DNA from: Pelosinus fermentans
GTDB lineage: Bacteria > Bacillota > Negativicutes > DSM-13327
DNA length: 64,000 bases
NCBI GenBank assembly: GCA_002434245.1
Contig: DJJR01000016.1
Coordinates: 24,853 to 88,852 of the forward strand
Direction: 5' to 3'
A program made the position numbers and the translations under genes. The notes under the pieces are model-generated. The model saw only the letters and a program-made list of their open reading frames with translations, was not told the origin of the DNA and did no database searches. Of this stretch, positions 7,103 to 16,357 are shown in pieces (positions within the stretch are counted from its first letter, which is position 1; the number at the start of each line of letters is the position of its first letter).

Positions 7103-7484
7103 ATTGATAGGTAAGCCATTTGTGAATGGTGGCAGAGGCCCCGACAATTATGATTGTTGGGGTCTTGTTTGTGAAGTTTTTAAGATGTATGGGATCAAAT
7201 TACCCGATTATAAAATCAGTTGTGAGGATGTTAGCCGTATAGACGGTGAAATCGATGAACAGAGAAATCAATGGTGCAGGTGTGATGGGGAAATCCCCGT
7301 ACCTGCTCTTGTTGTTATGAGGTTCAATCAGGCTATATTTTGTAACCATACTGGAGTTTACATAGGTGATGGAAGATTTATTCATACTGCTGAGAAAATG
7401 GGCGTTCATATTGATCATATTGATAGTCCAGCATGGCGACGCAAAATTGAGGGCCTTTACGTGCCGGGGTGGCTAAATGGCTGA
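7086..7484 (+). CDS. NlpC/P60 tail tip peptidase, lambda K-like
   Basis: This 132-residue single-domain NlpC/P60 cysteine peptidase has its catalytic Cys24 in NYDCWGLVCEV, its catalytic His88 in CNHTGVYIGDG, and a third His near residue 100. Lambda K-type proteins sit in the tail tip and can cut peptidoglycan peptide cross-links during entry. It lacks the N-terminal Mov34/JAB domain of full-length lambda K and is close to the minimal domain. The ATG at 7086 follows GGGAGG and lies within the end of the L-like gene. Its 3' end overlaps the J-like gene by 8 nt. Confidence 0.85.
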   Translation: MHQIDKLIGKPFVNGGRGPDNYDCWGLVCEVFKMYGIKLPDYKISCEDVSRIDGEIDEQRNQWCRCDGEIPVPALVVMRFNQAIFCNHTGVYIGDGRFIHTAEKMGVHIDHIDSPAWRRKIEGLYVPGWLNG

Positions 7485-10400
7485 TATAACATTAACAATA
7501 CTAAGAAACCCTTTTAACCTTAGTGATAGGGAGATAAAAAAGATAGCCTATATACCAGGAAAAACGATAGGGGAATATATTCAACCCATTATGATGGGGA
7601 TTGATTTAGACGAAATGGTATTAAGCCGTAATGGCACTATCGAAGACAAAGGAAAGATTGCTTCCATACTTGTTGAAAGTGAAGATAATCTAGTAATATG
7701 CCCCCTCGTAGGTAAAGGGGGAGGGAAAAATATTCTAAGAACGATTGCTTCTATAGCACTCATGGCGTACACCGGGAATATAGCGGCTGGTCATGGTTGG
7801 GGAGCAACGTTAGGTGGCGCTGGCTCTTGGGGGGCTTCATTGGCAGCAGGAGCAATTAGCGCGATTGGCGGTATGCTCATTAATCACATGTTCCCACAGC
7901 CTACAGCAGATATGCCAGCAATGGACATGGCAACATCTACGCCAACCTATTCATGGGGAAATTTACAGTCCCTCTCTGGTCAGGGAAATGCCTTGGCTGT
8001 CACTTATGGAACGATGCGGACAGCAGGACAAATTTTGTCTCAGCATATTACCAATGGTGATGGGGATAAACAATACCTAAATATCTTGTTATGTGGTGGT
8101 GAAGGACCAGCCGATAGTATTACAGATATAAAAATTAACGATAATCCAATAGATAATTATCATGATGTTTCAGTGGATATACGTTTAGGAACGAATGACC
8201 AGACAGCAATTTCTAATTTCAATGATATATATGCTGATCAAATACTAAGCTATGAACTGGATAATGATGATACCTGGTCAACTCATCAAACTGAAGGAAA
8301 CGGTGGAGAAGGTCTTGAGATTACCTTTGAATTACCTGGGGGACTGTATCATGTAAATGATAATGGTGATTTAGAAAATGCTACTGTTAAACTTAATGCA
8401 CAATATAAACAAATCGGGCTGTCAGAATGGAACGATTGGTTGGAAACACATATTTACAAGGTATCTTCTTCTGTTAAAGAAAGAATTGGAAGTGTTCAAT
8501 CTTTAAGTGTTGGGAAAAATCCTATTGCTGAAACATGGACATTAAGTAGTATAGGGGGGAATTTGTTTTCAGTTGTAGGATCCGTTTCAGGGCGAAAAGC
8601 AGATGCTAAGGTTGGAGTTGGTTATAATAATGGTTTAATTGGTTTTACGATTATAGGAAATTTATTGGGTCTTTTAGGGGAAGTTTATAACGCGAAGTTT
8701 ACATTAGTTGTTAAGATTAATGAATTAGTAATAACGGCGGCAAAAAATAGCCCAGTACGTAAGGTATATCGTATTGATAATCTACCTGCTGGACACTATG
8801 AAGTTCGTGCGAAATGCAGCTATAAATCAGGTACGACGACAAGAGACAGCACTCGACTGTGTTGGACGCAGCTCAGTCATATCAGCTATGATGATTTCTG
8901 CCGTTCCGGTAAAATCCTCGTAGGTATCAAAGCCTTAGCGACTGATCAGTTAAGTGGCAGTATGCCGACAGTGACCTGGTTACAGACAGTTAGCGATATT
9001 AACGTGTATAATCCTAATATTGAAAAATATGAGCAAAAATCGGCTCGCAATCCGGCGTGGGTCACATATGATCTGTTACATCGCTGTAAAATCATAAAAA
9101 ATATTAAAACAGGGATAGTTGAAAATGTAGTTTTTGGTATTTCGGCGAATCGAATTGACTATCAAGCTTTCGTCGATTGGGCTGCATTTTGTACGGAACG
9201 GAAGTTAGAGTTTGAGTATATATTTGATACTGCTTTTGATTTGTGGAGTTCCTTGCAAAAACCAGAAAGTGTGGGAAGGGGGAAAGTCATATTAAAAGGA
9301 ACTCGCTATTCCTGTGTTTGTGATAGACCGACTCAGCCCGTACAACTTTTCACTATGGGCAATATGGTGCAGGATAAATTCCAAGAAGACTTTTTGGGGA
9401 TGAAGGATAGAGCAAATGCTGTTGAAATATCCTTTATAAATAAAGATAAAGGATATCAAAAGGACGCGCTTACCATATATGGAGATGATTGGGATAATGG
9501 CCAGACAATTCAAAATTCAACTCAGATTACTTTGTATGGTTGCACATCTTATCAGCAAGCTTATCGTGAAGGCAAATATCGCCTGAGATTAAATAAATAT
9601 TTGCGGCGAACTATATCCTTTGATGCTGATATTGATGCTATTGCCTGCCAAGTAGGAGATGTGATTTTAGTCCAGCATGATATACCACAGTGGGGTTATG
9701 GCGGTAGGGTACTAGCTGCAACAGAAGATACCATTCAATTTGATCGTAGTGTTACGATGGAACCGGGTAAACAATATTCTGTTATGGTGCGATTTGCTGA
9801 TGATACTCTTATAGAGAGACAGGTCCTTGGTGTTGTAGAAGAAACAGATACCGTGACAGTAGCAAGCTCATTTTCATCTATTCCGCAAAAATGGGATATT
9901 TTTAGTTTCGGTGAAACCCACAAGGTAACTAAACCCTTTAGAGTTTTGAATATTAGCCGTTCCCAGGAATTTAAACGCAGTATTACAGCACTGGAATATG
10001 TTGAAGGTGTATATACAGAAGCAGATACTATTCCAGTAATTGATTACAGTGATTTGGACGATCATATTCCAGAGGTAGGAAACTTGAACTTAACACAGCA
10101 AACCTATAGGCAGAAGGACGGAACGATCATATCTGAAATAGATTGCTCATGGGTAGTACCTAAAGAACATATCAAGAATTCAATTGTCTGGTACAGTAGA
10201 GATGAGGGGCAATCATGGATTTTATGGGGAAATACTACGAATAATTTAGCAGTAATTACAGGAGTTAAATCTCAAGAAACATATTTAGTTAAAGTATGTA
10301 CTCTGAATAATTCCGGTGTAATTTCACCAGGGATAATATCGAAAGAAATTTATATTACGGGTAAAGATCAGCCTCCGTCTAATATTGAGAGTATGGTAGC

Positions 10401-12711
10401 AGAGGTTAATCCCAGTGATAGTACCAAATTAATTCTTAAATGGTCCGCTGTTACCGATATTGATTTAAAAGGGTATCAACTATCAGAAGGTAATACGGTA
10501 GTAACTCTAACACCAATCAATGATAATCAATATATTTTTACAGCTACAAGCAGTAGGCAATACAATTTTAGCGTCGTAGCTATTGATAACAGCGGTAACC
10601 CATCTTCTATACCAGCAAAAATATCTATAAATATTACTATCGAACCAGCTCAAGTGGCTGGTTTTGTTGCGGTGATTCAAGATACTGACCGTAGTCGTGT
10701 GATTTTTTCTTGGGACGCTAACCAGGAGAAAGATCTTGCATATTATGAAATTAGGGTAGGAGACGATTGGTCAACAGCAACGCTCATAACTACACAGCTA
10801 AAAGCTACAAATTATACTCATGCATTGACTGCAGAGGGGAGTCAAAACTTTATGATAAAGGCAATTAGTATTGCAGGATATGAAAGCCTACAAGCGGCGA
10901 AAAAACGCTTACAAATTATCTTACGTCCTGATGCTCCTACAAATTTGCAAGGGTATTCAGATATTAGTGATCGCAGCAAGTTAATCCTGTCTTGGACAGC
11001 TCCTGCGGGTCATGATATTGCAGGCTATGTTATCACTTGTGGCTCACAAGTGTATTTTACTAAAGAGACTACCTATGTTTATGCAATCCCCGAAAGTGAT
11101 ACCTATGAATTTACATTTAAAGCTAGGACAGTGGCAGGATATGAATCAAATGCCGCAAACATAGCTGTAACTGTTATGACTGAGCCAGGAGATGTTACAG
11201 GCTTTGCCATTAGCCAGGACATGAGTGACCACAGCTTACTACATCTAAAATGGAATAATGCACTATATGCGGATCTCGCATTTTTTGAGATTCGAGAGGG
11301 GGGAAGTTGGGATTTTGGGATGTTAGTCGCTACAGGTGTTACAGGGTTGGAATACAATGTTAGAATTAATCAAGAGCGCGAATATAGCTATTGGATTAAA
11401 GCGGTTAGTCGCGCAGGAAAATATAGCCAGTATCCTGCAAATAGTAAGGCAATATATGATCTAAACCCTGCTCCAGTGACCAACATAATAGTTTCCCAGG
11501 ATATAAATGATAGGTCTTTGATTAATGTAGAATGGACAGGTATATCCGAATTAGATTTTGCTTACTATGATGTGCGATATGGGTGGACTTGGGAAGAGGC
11601 TATAAAGCTAACGCAGACTAAAGAAACAAAATATCAATTTCGTCCCACAGATGGTGGAAATGTAAAAATATTGATTAAAGCAATTAGCACTGCAGGATTT
11701 TATTCAGATGAAGCATCTGGGAGTCTGTACGCCCTTATGGAGCCTCAGAATGTAGAAAATTTCATTGTACAGCAAAATGGTGAGTATGTGGAACTATATT
11801 GGGATAGGGCGGTTGAGCATGATGTTGTTGGGTTTGAAATCAGAGAAGGCTGGACGTTTGAATATGGGCAGCTAATTGCTACAAATATAACCGGTAACAG
11901 CTATAAATACAAGGTTGATTTCGATGGTATCTATCATTATTGGATTAAGGCTATAAATCGAAGCAATCGGTACTCTCTCTCAGCTGTAGATCAGCAGTTG
12001 GCAGTAGTTGACCTGCCGCCTAAAAATGTCATTCAGTCATTTGACGAAATCGTCATGCAGAGTGGATTACATAATAAAACCGAATTTGGTGTGAGTGATA
12101 TAAACTGGCAAACAATCGGAGGGCGGTGGAGTGATTACTCAACGACTAAATTTGAGGAAGTCGGCGGCAGACAAGTACTAAGACTCAAAAAAGATGTAAA
12201 CGGAAATTATCCTACATCTGGCACCTATATGTGTGAGCAAATAGACGTAGGCAGGATAATCACAGCTAATATAGCTATAAAATTCCTTTCTACTGTGAAA
12301 TTTCTTGGGGATACGTCGGCTGTACTACAAATGCGTACATCGAAAGATAATAGCGAATGGAGTGTTTGGAAAGACTTCCTGCCTGCTAAATTTGTATTTC
12401 GGTATATCGAGCTAAGAGTTATCTTAACAACTTCTAATCCTACCAAAACTCCTGAAGTAAATAGGTTTGATGTTATGGTAGACTTACCGGATATTGAAAA
12501 AGCAGGAACCATAGATGTCCCTATAGGTGGTATTCGTATTACTTATAATACAGATTTTTTTATTGTTCCTATCGTGACCCCTTATGCAATTGGTGAGGCG
12601 GTACATGTAGAGACTACAAATCGTGATAAAACAGGGTTTACTGCAAGAATATTAAATTTAAGCAACCAGGACGTAGGTGGTACTATGGACTGGCGAGCAA
12701 GGGGGTATTAA
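7477..12711 (+). CDS. Lambda J-like central tail tip / host-specificity protein
   Basis: This 1744-residue protein should form the central trimeric tip and carry host receptor recognition. Residues ~1-150 include a Gly-rich hydrophobic segment like the I/J junction region (ASIALMAYTGNIAAGHG). Residues ~160-860 carry the conserved J core with LSGQGNALAVTYG and LLCGGEGPADSITDI. Residues ~862-1512 hold about seven fibronectin type III repeats of ~92 residues. The last ~230 residues, from PPKNVIQSF to the end, form a beta-rich terminal domain, probably the receptor-binding part. It is longer than lambda J (1132 residues) because of the FN3 array. J proteins normally target outer membrane proteins, which fits a diderm host. 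Confidence 0.9.
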   Translation: MADITLTILRNPFNLSDREIKKIAYIPGKTIGEYIQPIMMGIDLDEMVLSRNGTIEDKGKIASILVESEDNLVICPLVGKGGGKNILRTIASIALMAYTGNIAAGHGWGATLGGAGSWGASLAAGAISAIGGMLINHMFPQPTADMPAMDMATSTPTYSWGNLQSLSGQGNALAVTYGTMRTAGQILSQHITNGDGDKQYLNILLCGGEGPADSITDIKINDNPIDNYHDVSVDIRLGTNDQTAISNFNDIYADQILSYELDNDDTWSTHQTEGNGGEGLEITFELPGGLYHVNDNGDLENATVKLNAQYKQIGLSEWNDWLETHIYKVSSSVKERIGSVQSLSVGKNPIAETWTLSSIGGNLFSVVGSVSGRKADAKVGVGYNNGLIGFTIIGNLLGLLGEVYNAKFTLVVKINELVITAAKNSPVRKVYRIDNLPAGHYEVRAKCSYKSGTTTRDSTRLCWTQLSHISYDDFCRSGKILVGIKALATDQLSGSMPTVTWLQTVSDINVYNPNIEKYEQKSARNPAWVTYDLLHRCKIIKNIKTGIVENVVFGISANRIDYQAFVDWAAFCTERKLEFEYIFDTAFDLWSSLQKPESVGRGKVILKGTRYSCVCDRPTQPVQLFTMGNMVQDKFQEDFLGMKDRANAVEISFINKDKGYQKDALTIYGDDWDNGQTIQNSTQITLYGCTSYQQAYREGKYRLRLNKYLRRTISFDADIDAIACQVGDVILVQHDIPQWGYGGRVLAATEDTIQFDRSVTMEPGKQYSVMVRFADDTLIERQVLGVVEETDTVTVASSFSSIPQKWDIFSFGETHKVTKPFRVLNISRSQEFKRSITALEYVEGVYTEADTIPVIDYSDLDDHIPEVGNLNLTQQTYRQKDGTIISEIDCSWVVPKEHIKNSIVWYSRDEGQSWILWGNTTNNLAVITGVKSQETYLVKVCTLNNSGVISPGIISKEIYITGKDQPPSNIESMVAEVNPSDSTKLILKWSAVTDIDLKGYQLSEGNTVVTLTPINDNQYIFTATSSRQYNFSVVAIDNSGNPSSIPAKISINITIEPAQVAGFVAVIQDTDRSRVIFSWDANQEKDLAYYEIRVGDDWSTATLITTQLKATNYTHALTAEGSQNFMIKAISIAGYESLQAAKKRLQIILRPDAPTNLQGYSDISDRSKLILSWTAPAGHDIAGYVITCGSQVYFTKETTYVYAIPESDTYEFTFKARTVAGYESNAANIAVTVMTEPGDVTGFAISQDMSDHSLLHLKWNNALYADLAFFEIREGGSWDFGMLVATGVTGLEYNVRINQEREYSYWIKAVSRAGKYSQYPANSKAIYDLNPAPVTNIIVSQDINDRSLINVEWTGISELDFAYYDVRYGWTWEEAIKLTQTKETKYQFRPTDGGNVKILIKAISTAGFYSDEASGSLYALMEPQNVENFIVQQNGEYVELYWDRAVEHDVVGFEIREGWTFEYGQLIATNITGNSYKYKVDFDGIYHYWIKAINRSNRYSLSAVDQQLAVVDLPPKNVIQSFDEIVMQSGLHNKTEFGVSDINWQTIGGRWSDYSTTKFEEVGGRQVLRLKKDVNGNYPTSGTYMCEQIDVGRIITANIAIKFLSTVKFLGDTSAVLQMRTSKDNSEWSVWKDFLPAKFVFRYIELRVILTTSNPTKTPEVNRFDVMVDLPDIEKAGTIDVPIGGIRITYNTDFFIVPIVTPYAIGEAVHVETTNRDKTGFTARILNLSNQDVGGTMDWRARGY
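10063..12012 (+). repeat. Tandem fibronectin type III repeats within the J-like protein
   Basis: Repeat units start near 10063, 10369, 10643, 10924, 11182, 11464 and 11740, spaced about 275-305 nt. Each has a Pro-rich start (such as EPGDVTGFA or NPAPVTNI), a mid W strand (LKW, FSW, LSW, VEW or LYW) and a terminal IKA-type strand. Several carry the phrase DLAYYEIR or a close variant, which suggests internal duplication. They probably act as a stalk that extends the receptor-binding end. Confidence 0.8.
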
Positions 12712-12713
12712 TA

Positions 12714-14060
12714 ATGGCATACGATGCAACAAAGCCAGAGGATACGGGATTTCTGTCAGAAGCTCCAAATGAGTTAAGGAATAATTTCAAAGGACTAAAA
12801 GAAGACCAAATTGTTGATGCCGCACTATTGAAAGGATTGGTTCCAGGGAATGGAAATGGACAAATTCCTGTAAACAATGGAACGGAATGCGAGAACTTAA
12901 ACGCTGCTATGCTTAGCGGAAAAACACCAAGTGACTTTGCACCGAAAGTACACACACATAATACTGTAACTGCAAGTTCTGATGGTTTCATGACCTCTAC
13001 ACAAAATAATAAGCTTGCAGGTATTGCAGCAAACGCGGAAGTCAACCAAGTGGCATTTAGTAATGTACTTGTAGGAAGTACAACGATCCAAGCGGATAGC
13101 AAAACAGACACATTAGAAATGGTTGCAGGAACCAATATAGCTATTACTCCAGATGCGACTAATGATAGGGTTACCATTGCAGTTAGTGGCAAAGTTGGTA
13201 GTGCAGCAACTGCTGATAATTGCATAGGAAACTCGGCTACAGCAACTAAGCTAACTACAGCTAGAACCATAGCAACATCGGGAGATGCCATTGGAGTGGC
13301 TGTAGCCTTTGATGGAACGGCAAATGTTACGATCCCCCTCACACTAGCCGCAAGCGGAGTGGTGGCAGGTACCTATAAAAGCGTTACTGTTGATGCAAAA
13401 GGTAGAACGATTGCAGGGACTAACCCGGCGACATTGGCGGAATATGGAATTACTGATGCTTATAGTAAGACAGAAGCAAATATTAATTTTGCACCTTCTG
13501 GTGCTGGACTTGGAACATTAGCAAAAGATATATCGGGGCAAAATATATTAGTTGTAAAAGGGAAAAGTGGGTTTTATAGAGGTAATAATGTAGGTGCAGC
13601 ACCTAATTCAAGTTGGTGGTATTTTGTCGTAGTTGCACATGACCTTAATTCTTACACCACTGTTGAGGCAATCAACTTTTTTGGAACAGAGAGATATACA
13701 GCACGAATCGATAACGGAATATGGTCTGGATGGATGCAAATAGTAACAGCAAATATGATACCAGAAAATACACTTGGAGATGCAGGACACTACTTTGTAC
13801 AAAATGGCTTTCAAAAATTATCAAATGGATTAATAATACAATGGGGAATAGCAAAAGGTAAAACTGTATCTTATTTTCCCATTGCTTTTCCAAGCGCATG
13901 TTTTAGTGCAGTTGGTTCGATGAATATTGGAGGAGATAGCGCTCGTGGTGTTACTAGCATTGTTACAACAGCAACTAGTATAACAATATATGAGCATGAA
14001 TCCGATGGTGGAGAATCAAGAAGTGGCGATTCAATACGATATATTGCAATAGGATGTTAG
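12714..14060 (+). CDS. Tail fibre protein with fibre repeats and a pyocin-knob-like domain
   Basis: This 448-residue fibre has an N-terminal attachment region, then repeats of phage-fibre type (TARTIATSGDAIGVAVAFDG, then GVVAGTYKSVTVDAKGR). Residues ~275-345 resemble a pyocin knob (GKSGFYRGNN, TARIDNGIWSGWMQI). A C-terminal domain opens with QKLSNGLIIQWG, a signature of gp53-like fibre tips. It should be a trimeric side or terminal fibre that binds a surface polysaccharide. It starts 2 nt after the J-like gene. The knob fold is known from R-type pyocin fibres and many phages, so it does not by itself prove a bacteriocin. Confidence 0.85.
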   Translation: MAYDATKPEDTGFLSEAPNELRNNFKGLKEDQIVDAALLKGLVPGNGNGQIPVNNGTECENLNAAMLSGKTPSDFAPKVHTHNTVTASSDGFMTSTQNNKLAGIAANAEVNQVAFSNVLVGSTTIQADSKTDTLEMVAGTNIAITPDATNDRVTIAVSGKVGSAATADNCIGNSATATKLTTARTIATSGDAIGVAVAFDGTANVTIPLTLAASGVVAGTYKSVTVDAKGRTIAGTNPATLAEYGITDAYSKTEANINFAPSGAGLGTLAKDISGQNILVVKGKSGFYRGNNVGAAPNSSWWYFVVVAHDLNSYTTVEAINFFGTERYTARIDNGIWSGWMQIVTANMIPENTLGDAGHYFVQNGFQKLSNGLIIQWGIAKGKTVSYFPIAFPSACFSAVGSMNIGGDSARGVTSIVTTATSITIYEHESDGGESRSGDSIRYIAIGC

Positions 14061-14070
14061 GGGGAGAAAT

Positions 14071-14442
14071 ATGTATTTTGGTAATTACGACATTACTGGG
14101 AAATATATAGGATTTTACACTAAGGAGATTAATGGAGACAATATTCCAATACCAAATATTGAATTATCAGAAAAAGAATGGCAGGAAGCGTTAATAGGTA
14201 ACTATAAGGTGATAAACGACAAGCACACTTATTGTGAACCGATACCATTAACAGCAGAAGAAATAAAACGCCAAGATTTATCTGCATTAGATGAAAAATA
14301 TCAACCGCAATTCGCCGAGCTGTCTCGGGCTCTAAACATGGCAGCACTAGCTGAGAATAGTATTTTAATCACCAGCATCAAGATTGATTATATGACATTA
14401 AAAACTGAGTACGATACAAAGCGAGGTGAGATAGATGGCTAA
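14071..14442 (+). CDS. Tail fibre assembly-like protein
   Basis: This 123-residue protein lies directly after the fibre gene, the usual place for a fibre chaperone. The N-terminal half is compact (MYFGNYDITGKYIGFY). The C-terminal half has the helical pattern PLTAEEIKRQDLSALDEKY seen in proteins that follow tail fibres. Such proteins assist folding or trimerisation of the fibre tip. It starts after GGGGGAGAAAT and ends overlapping the next tiny ORF by 8 nt. A small structural tail protein is an alternative. Confidence 0.65.
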   Translation: MYFGNYDITGKYIGFYTKEINGDNIPIPNIELSEKEWQEALIGNYKVINDKHTYCEPIPLTAEEIKRQDLSALDEKYQPQFAELSRALNMAALAENSILITSIKIDYMTLKTEYDTKRGEIDG

Positions 14443-14515
14443 AAGGTGTTTTGTATGTGGTGCAAAAGAGCAAGACAGTAAATGTACAAATCAAAATTGC
14501 AGTCGTAGCAAGTAG
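14435..14515 (+). CDS. 26-residue Cys4 mini-protein (zinc-ribbon-like)
   Basis: This ORF of 26 codons encodes CFVCGAKEQDSKCTNQNC flanked by basic residues. The two cysteine pairs (CxxC and CxxxxC) look like a minimal zinc knuckle. It has a strong GAGGTGAG ribosome site five bases before its ATG, and it overlaps the end of the fibre-assembly gene, so translation is likely coupled. It is the last small gene of the tail operon before a 300-nt gap. I know no function for it. Confidence 0.5.
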   Translation: MAKRCFVCGAKEQDSKCTNQNCSRSK

Positions 14516-14588
14516 GAACCATTTGGCTCTACCTTTTATACTAATCTTAAAATTCTTTGTTGAAGTCTCTAAAGAATTAGATATCACT

Positions 14589-14638
14589 TTTTGTATCTTG
14601 GGCGTTTGGCTTTATGCCTAAACTCTCAAGATACAAAA
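14589..14638. repeat. Strong inverted repeat in the gap before the lipase gene
   Basis: TTTTGTATCTTG (14589-14600) is the perfect reverse complement of CAAGATACAAAA (14627-14638), with a 26-nt loop. It has no T-run placed like a terminator on either strand. It lies in a gene-free stretch (14516-14819) where I see nothing else apart from a GGAAGGAG ribosome site at the end for the lipase. It may be an RNA processing or attenuation hairpin, or a scar of recombination. Confidence 0.6.
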
Positions 14639-14819
14639 TTTAAGTTGCCATTCTTTTTGGGCAGAAGTTGATGAAATAAGCTAGCGGAAGTAGTGAGCTT
14701 AAATATTGGACAGATTCTGAGCATAATAATCCCGCAAGCGAAATACCTATTAAGGGTACGTGTAAGGGGAAGTTTGAAAATAGATTGATAAATAAATTAG
14801 TAAATAAGGAAGGAGTACC

Positions 14820-16163
14820 ATGTCAAAAGTATCTACTCAAGATTACATAGCGTTAAGTTCATGTGTATATGATCATGGACTTATTCCACAAGGTTTCGAT
14901 TTAATAGAATACTGTGAAGAAGCAGGCTTTTATGGAGCTGCATATGCTTGGCTAGACACTAACGAGATAGTTATTGCATTTCGTGGAACTACATTTACTG
15001 ATATTTATGATATTGTGAATGATATTGCAATTTTATTTCAGAAGGTAGTGTTCCAAACAAGATACGCATATTCACTGTATAAACATGTTAAAAAAATATA
15101 TCCAAAAGCAACGATTTCTTTAACAGGACATTCTCTTGGTGGTGCGTTGGCAGAATTAGTAGCTGTACTAGTCGCCCGGGACGAAGGAATCGGAATTCAT
15201 ACCGAAACTTTTAATGCACCCGGAGTGAGTGAAATTGCCTTAGTTTCATGGGAGAATTTTCAGGAGTTTGAGCAGTTTGATATTATAAACTACTATAATC
15301 CTTGTGACGCGATTGGCACATATGGTCAACATGTTGGTATTGAATTGCCAATACTACCAGGGGAATTATATAAAAGAAAACTGAACGAAGAGGGATGGGA
15401 AAATGAAAATCCGGCAGACTATCTAATAAAATTTACAAATGAGCCAGGAGCTCATTTCATAGCGTTCTTTATAGAATATTATAGAGTTGATGAAAATAGC
15501 TTTAGTAAAGAAGAGGGTGTTATAGATCGTGTGACCCAAATTGTACCAGATGATGAAGTCTGGCCTTATAATAACCAAATTAGTTATGGGGCTGTTCCTT
15601 ATTTTAATATAGAGGGAATTGTAATCTTCTCAAATAAAATGGAGGAAATACATACAGAGAAACAACAAGAATCCTATGCTAATAACTACTTTCTAATATG
15701 GAAAGAGAAATTTTGGACCACTAATAGTTTAACAAGTCAGTTACAGCAGCAAAACAATAAATTTACATTTAAGCAACAATGGTTTTATGAGAATTATGAC
15801 GAGAAATTCAAAGGATTATCTCAAAATTTAAATCTAATAGCTGCTGATATGTACCAGCAATCTGATATGTTAATGTTTAAAATGAGTAGGAGCTTATTTG
15901 ATAGCTTTACACAAGAGCAGAAAGGTAAAGAAGAGAATACGAGTTTTCCGGAGCAAACTAACAAAGGGATGCCAAATGCTGATTTTGCATCTCAGTATCG
16001 TTATAAGTATGACAGTAATAAGTTTTCTTTAAAAAATAGAACATCAGCACAGCAGGCAACTGTGAATATTGTAAATAATTTGGGTGTCAATCTTTCAGCA
16101 ATATCGAATACCAGCTGGAATGGACGTCAGTGTGTAGTGGATGTAGCATTAAGTGAGCAGTAG
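14820..16163 (+). CDS. Class 3 lipase-domain protein with tape-measure-like C-terminus
   Basis: This 447-residue protein has a class 3 (fungal-type) alpha/beta-hydrolase lipase domain at residues ~5-210. The nucleophile elbow is GHSLGGALAEL with Ser105, preceded by FRGTTFTDIYD. An Asp is visible in NPCDAIG and a His in GAHFIAF, giving a plausible triad. Residues ~270-400 are Gln-rich and helical. The last ~35 residues, with VNIVNNLGVN and TSWNGRQCVVDVAL, resemble the C-terminal end of the tape measure protein at 4867. There is no signal peptide. It lies in the tail module, ahead of a terminator. It could be a tail-borne or lytic lipase acting on membrane lipids. That role is inferred. Confidence 0.8.
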   Translation: MSKVSTQDYIALSSCVYDHGLIPQGFDLIEYCEEAGFYGAAYAWLDTNEIVIAFRGTTFTDIYDIVNDIAILFQKVVFQTRYAYSLYKHVKKIYPKATISLTGHSLGGALAELVAVLVARDEGIGIHTETFNAPGVSEIALVSWENFQEFEQFDIINYYNPCDAIGTYGQHVGIELPILPGELYKRKLNEEGWENENPADYLIKFTNEPGAHFIAFFIEYYRVDENSFSKEEGVIDRVTQIVPDDEVWPYNNQISYGAVPYFNIEGIVIFSNKMEEIHTEKQQESYANNYFLIWKEKFWTTNSLTSQLQQQNNKFTFKQQWFYENYDEKFKGLSQNLNLIAADMYQQSDMLMFKMSRSLFDSFTQEQKGKEENTSFPEQTNKGMPNADFASQYRYKYDSNKFSLKNRTSAQQATVNIVNNLGVNLSAISNTSWNGRQCVVDVALSEQ

Positions 16164-16220
16164 CGGCATTTTAGTGAAGCATATAAAGTAAAGAGAATTA
16201 AATAAAACAGAATGAATAAC

Positions 16221-16269
16221 ATCCGCGATTGCAAGGTATTGTAAAATCATTGCACGCGGATATTTTTTT
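16221..16269 (+). terminator. Terminator at the end of the tail module
   Basis: ATCCGCG (16221-16227) pairs with CGCGGAT (16255-16261), extended inside by GCAA with TTGC, and is followed by a T7 run. It closes the lipase transcript. Confidence 0.85.
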
Positions 16270-16329
16270 ATTTTATAACTAACAAAACAAAATACTAATA
16301 TCAGAATATAAAAACTTTTTCACAGAACC

Positions 16330-16357
16330 TTGGCTTTTCTATTTATTCTCGTATAAT
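16330..16357 (+). promoter_or_regulatory. SigA-type promoter for the ACT/UPF0210 operon
   Basis: TTGGCT at 16330-16335, a 16-nt spacer and TATAAT at 16352-16357. It lies between the tail-module terminator and the ACT gene, leaving a leader of about 100 nt. With the terminator this accounts for the gene-free stretch 16164-16465. Confidence 0.65.

Noticed and set aside
12683..13342. A 219-codon minus-strand ORF inside the tail fibre gene
   Set aside because: It is antisense to a clearly coding fibre gene. Its Ala/Val/Ser-rich translation reflects the repeat composition of the fibre.
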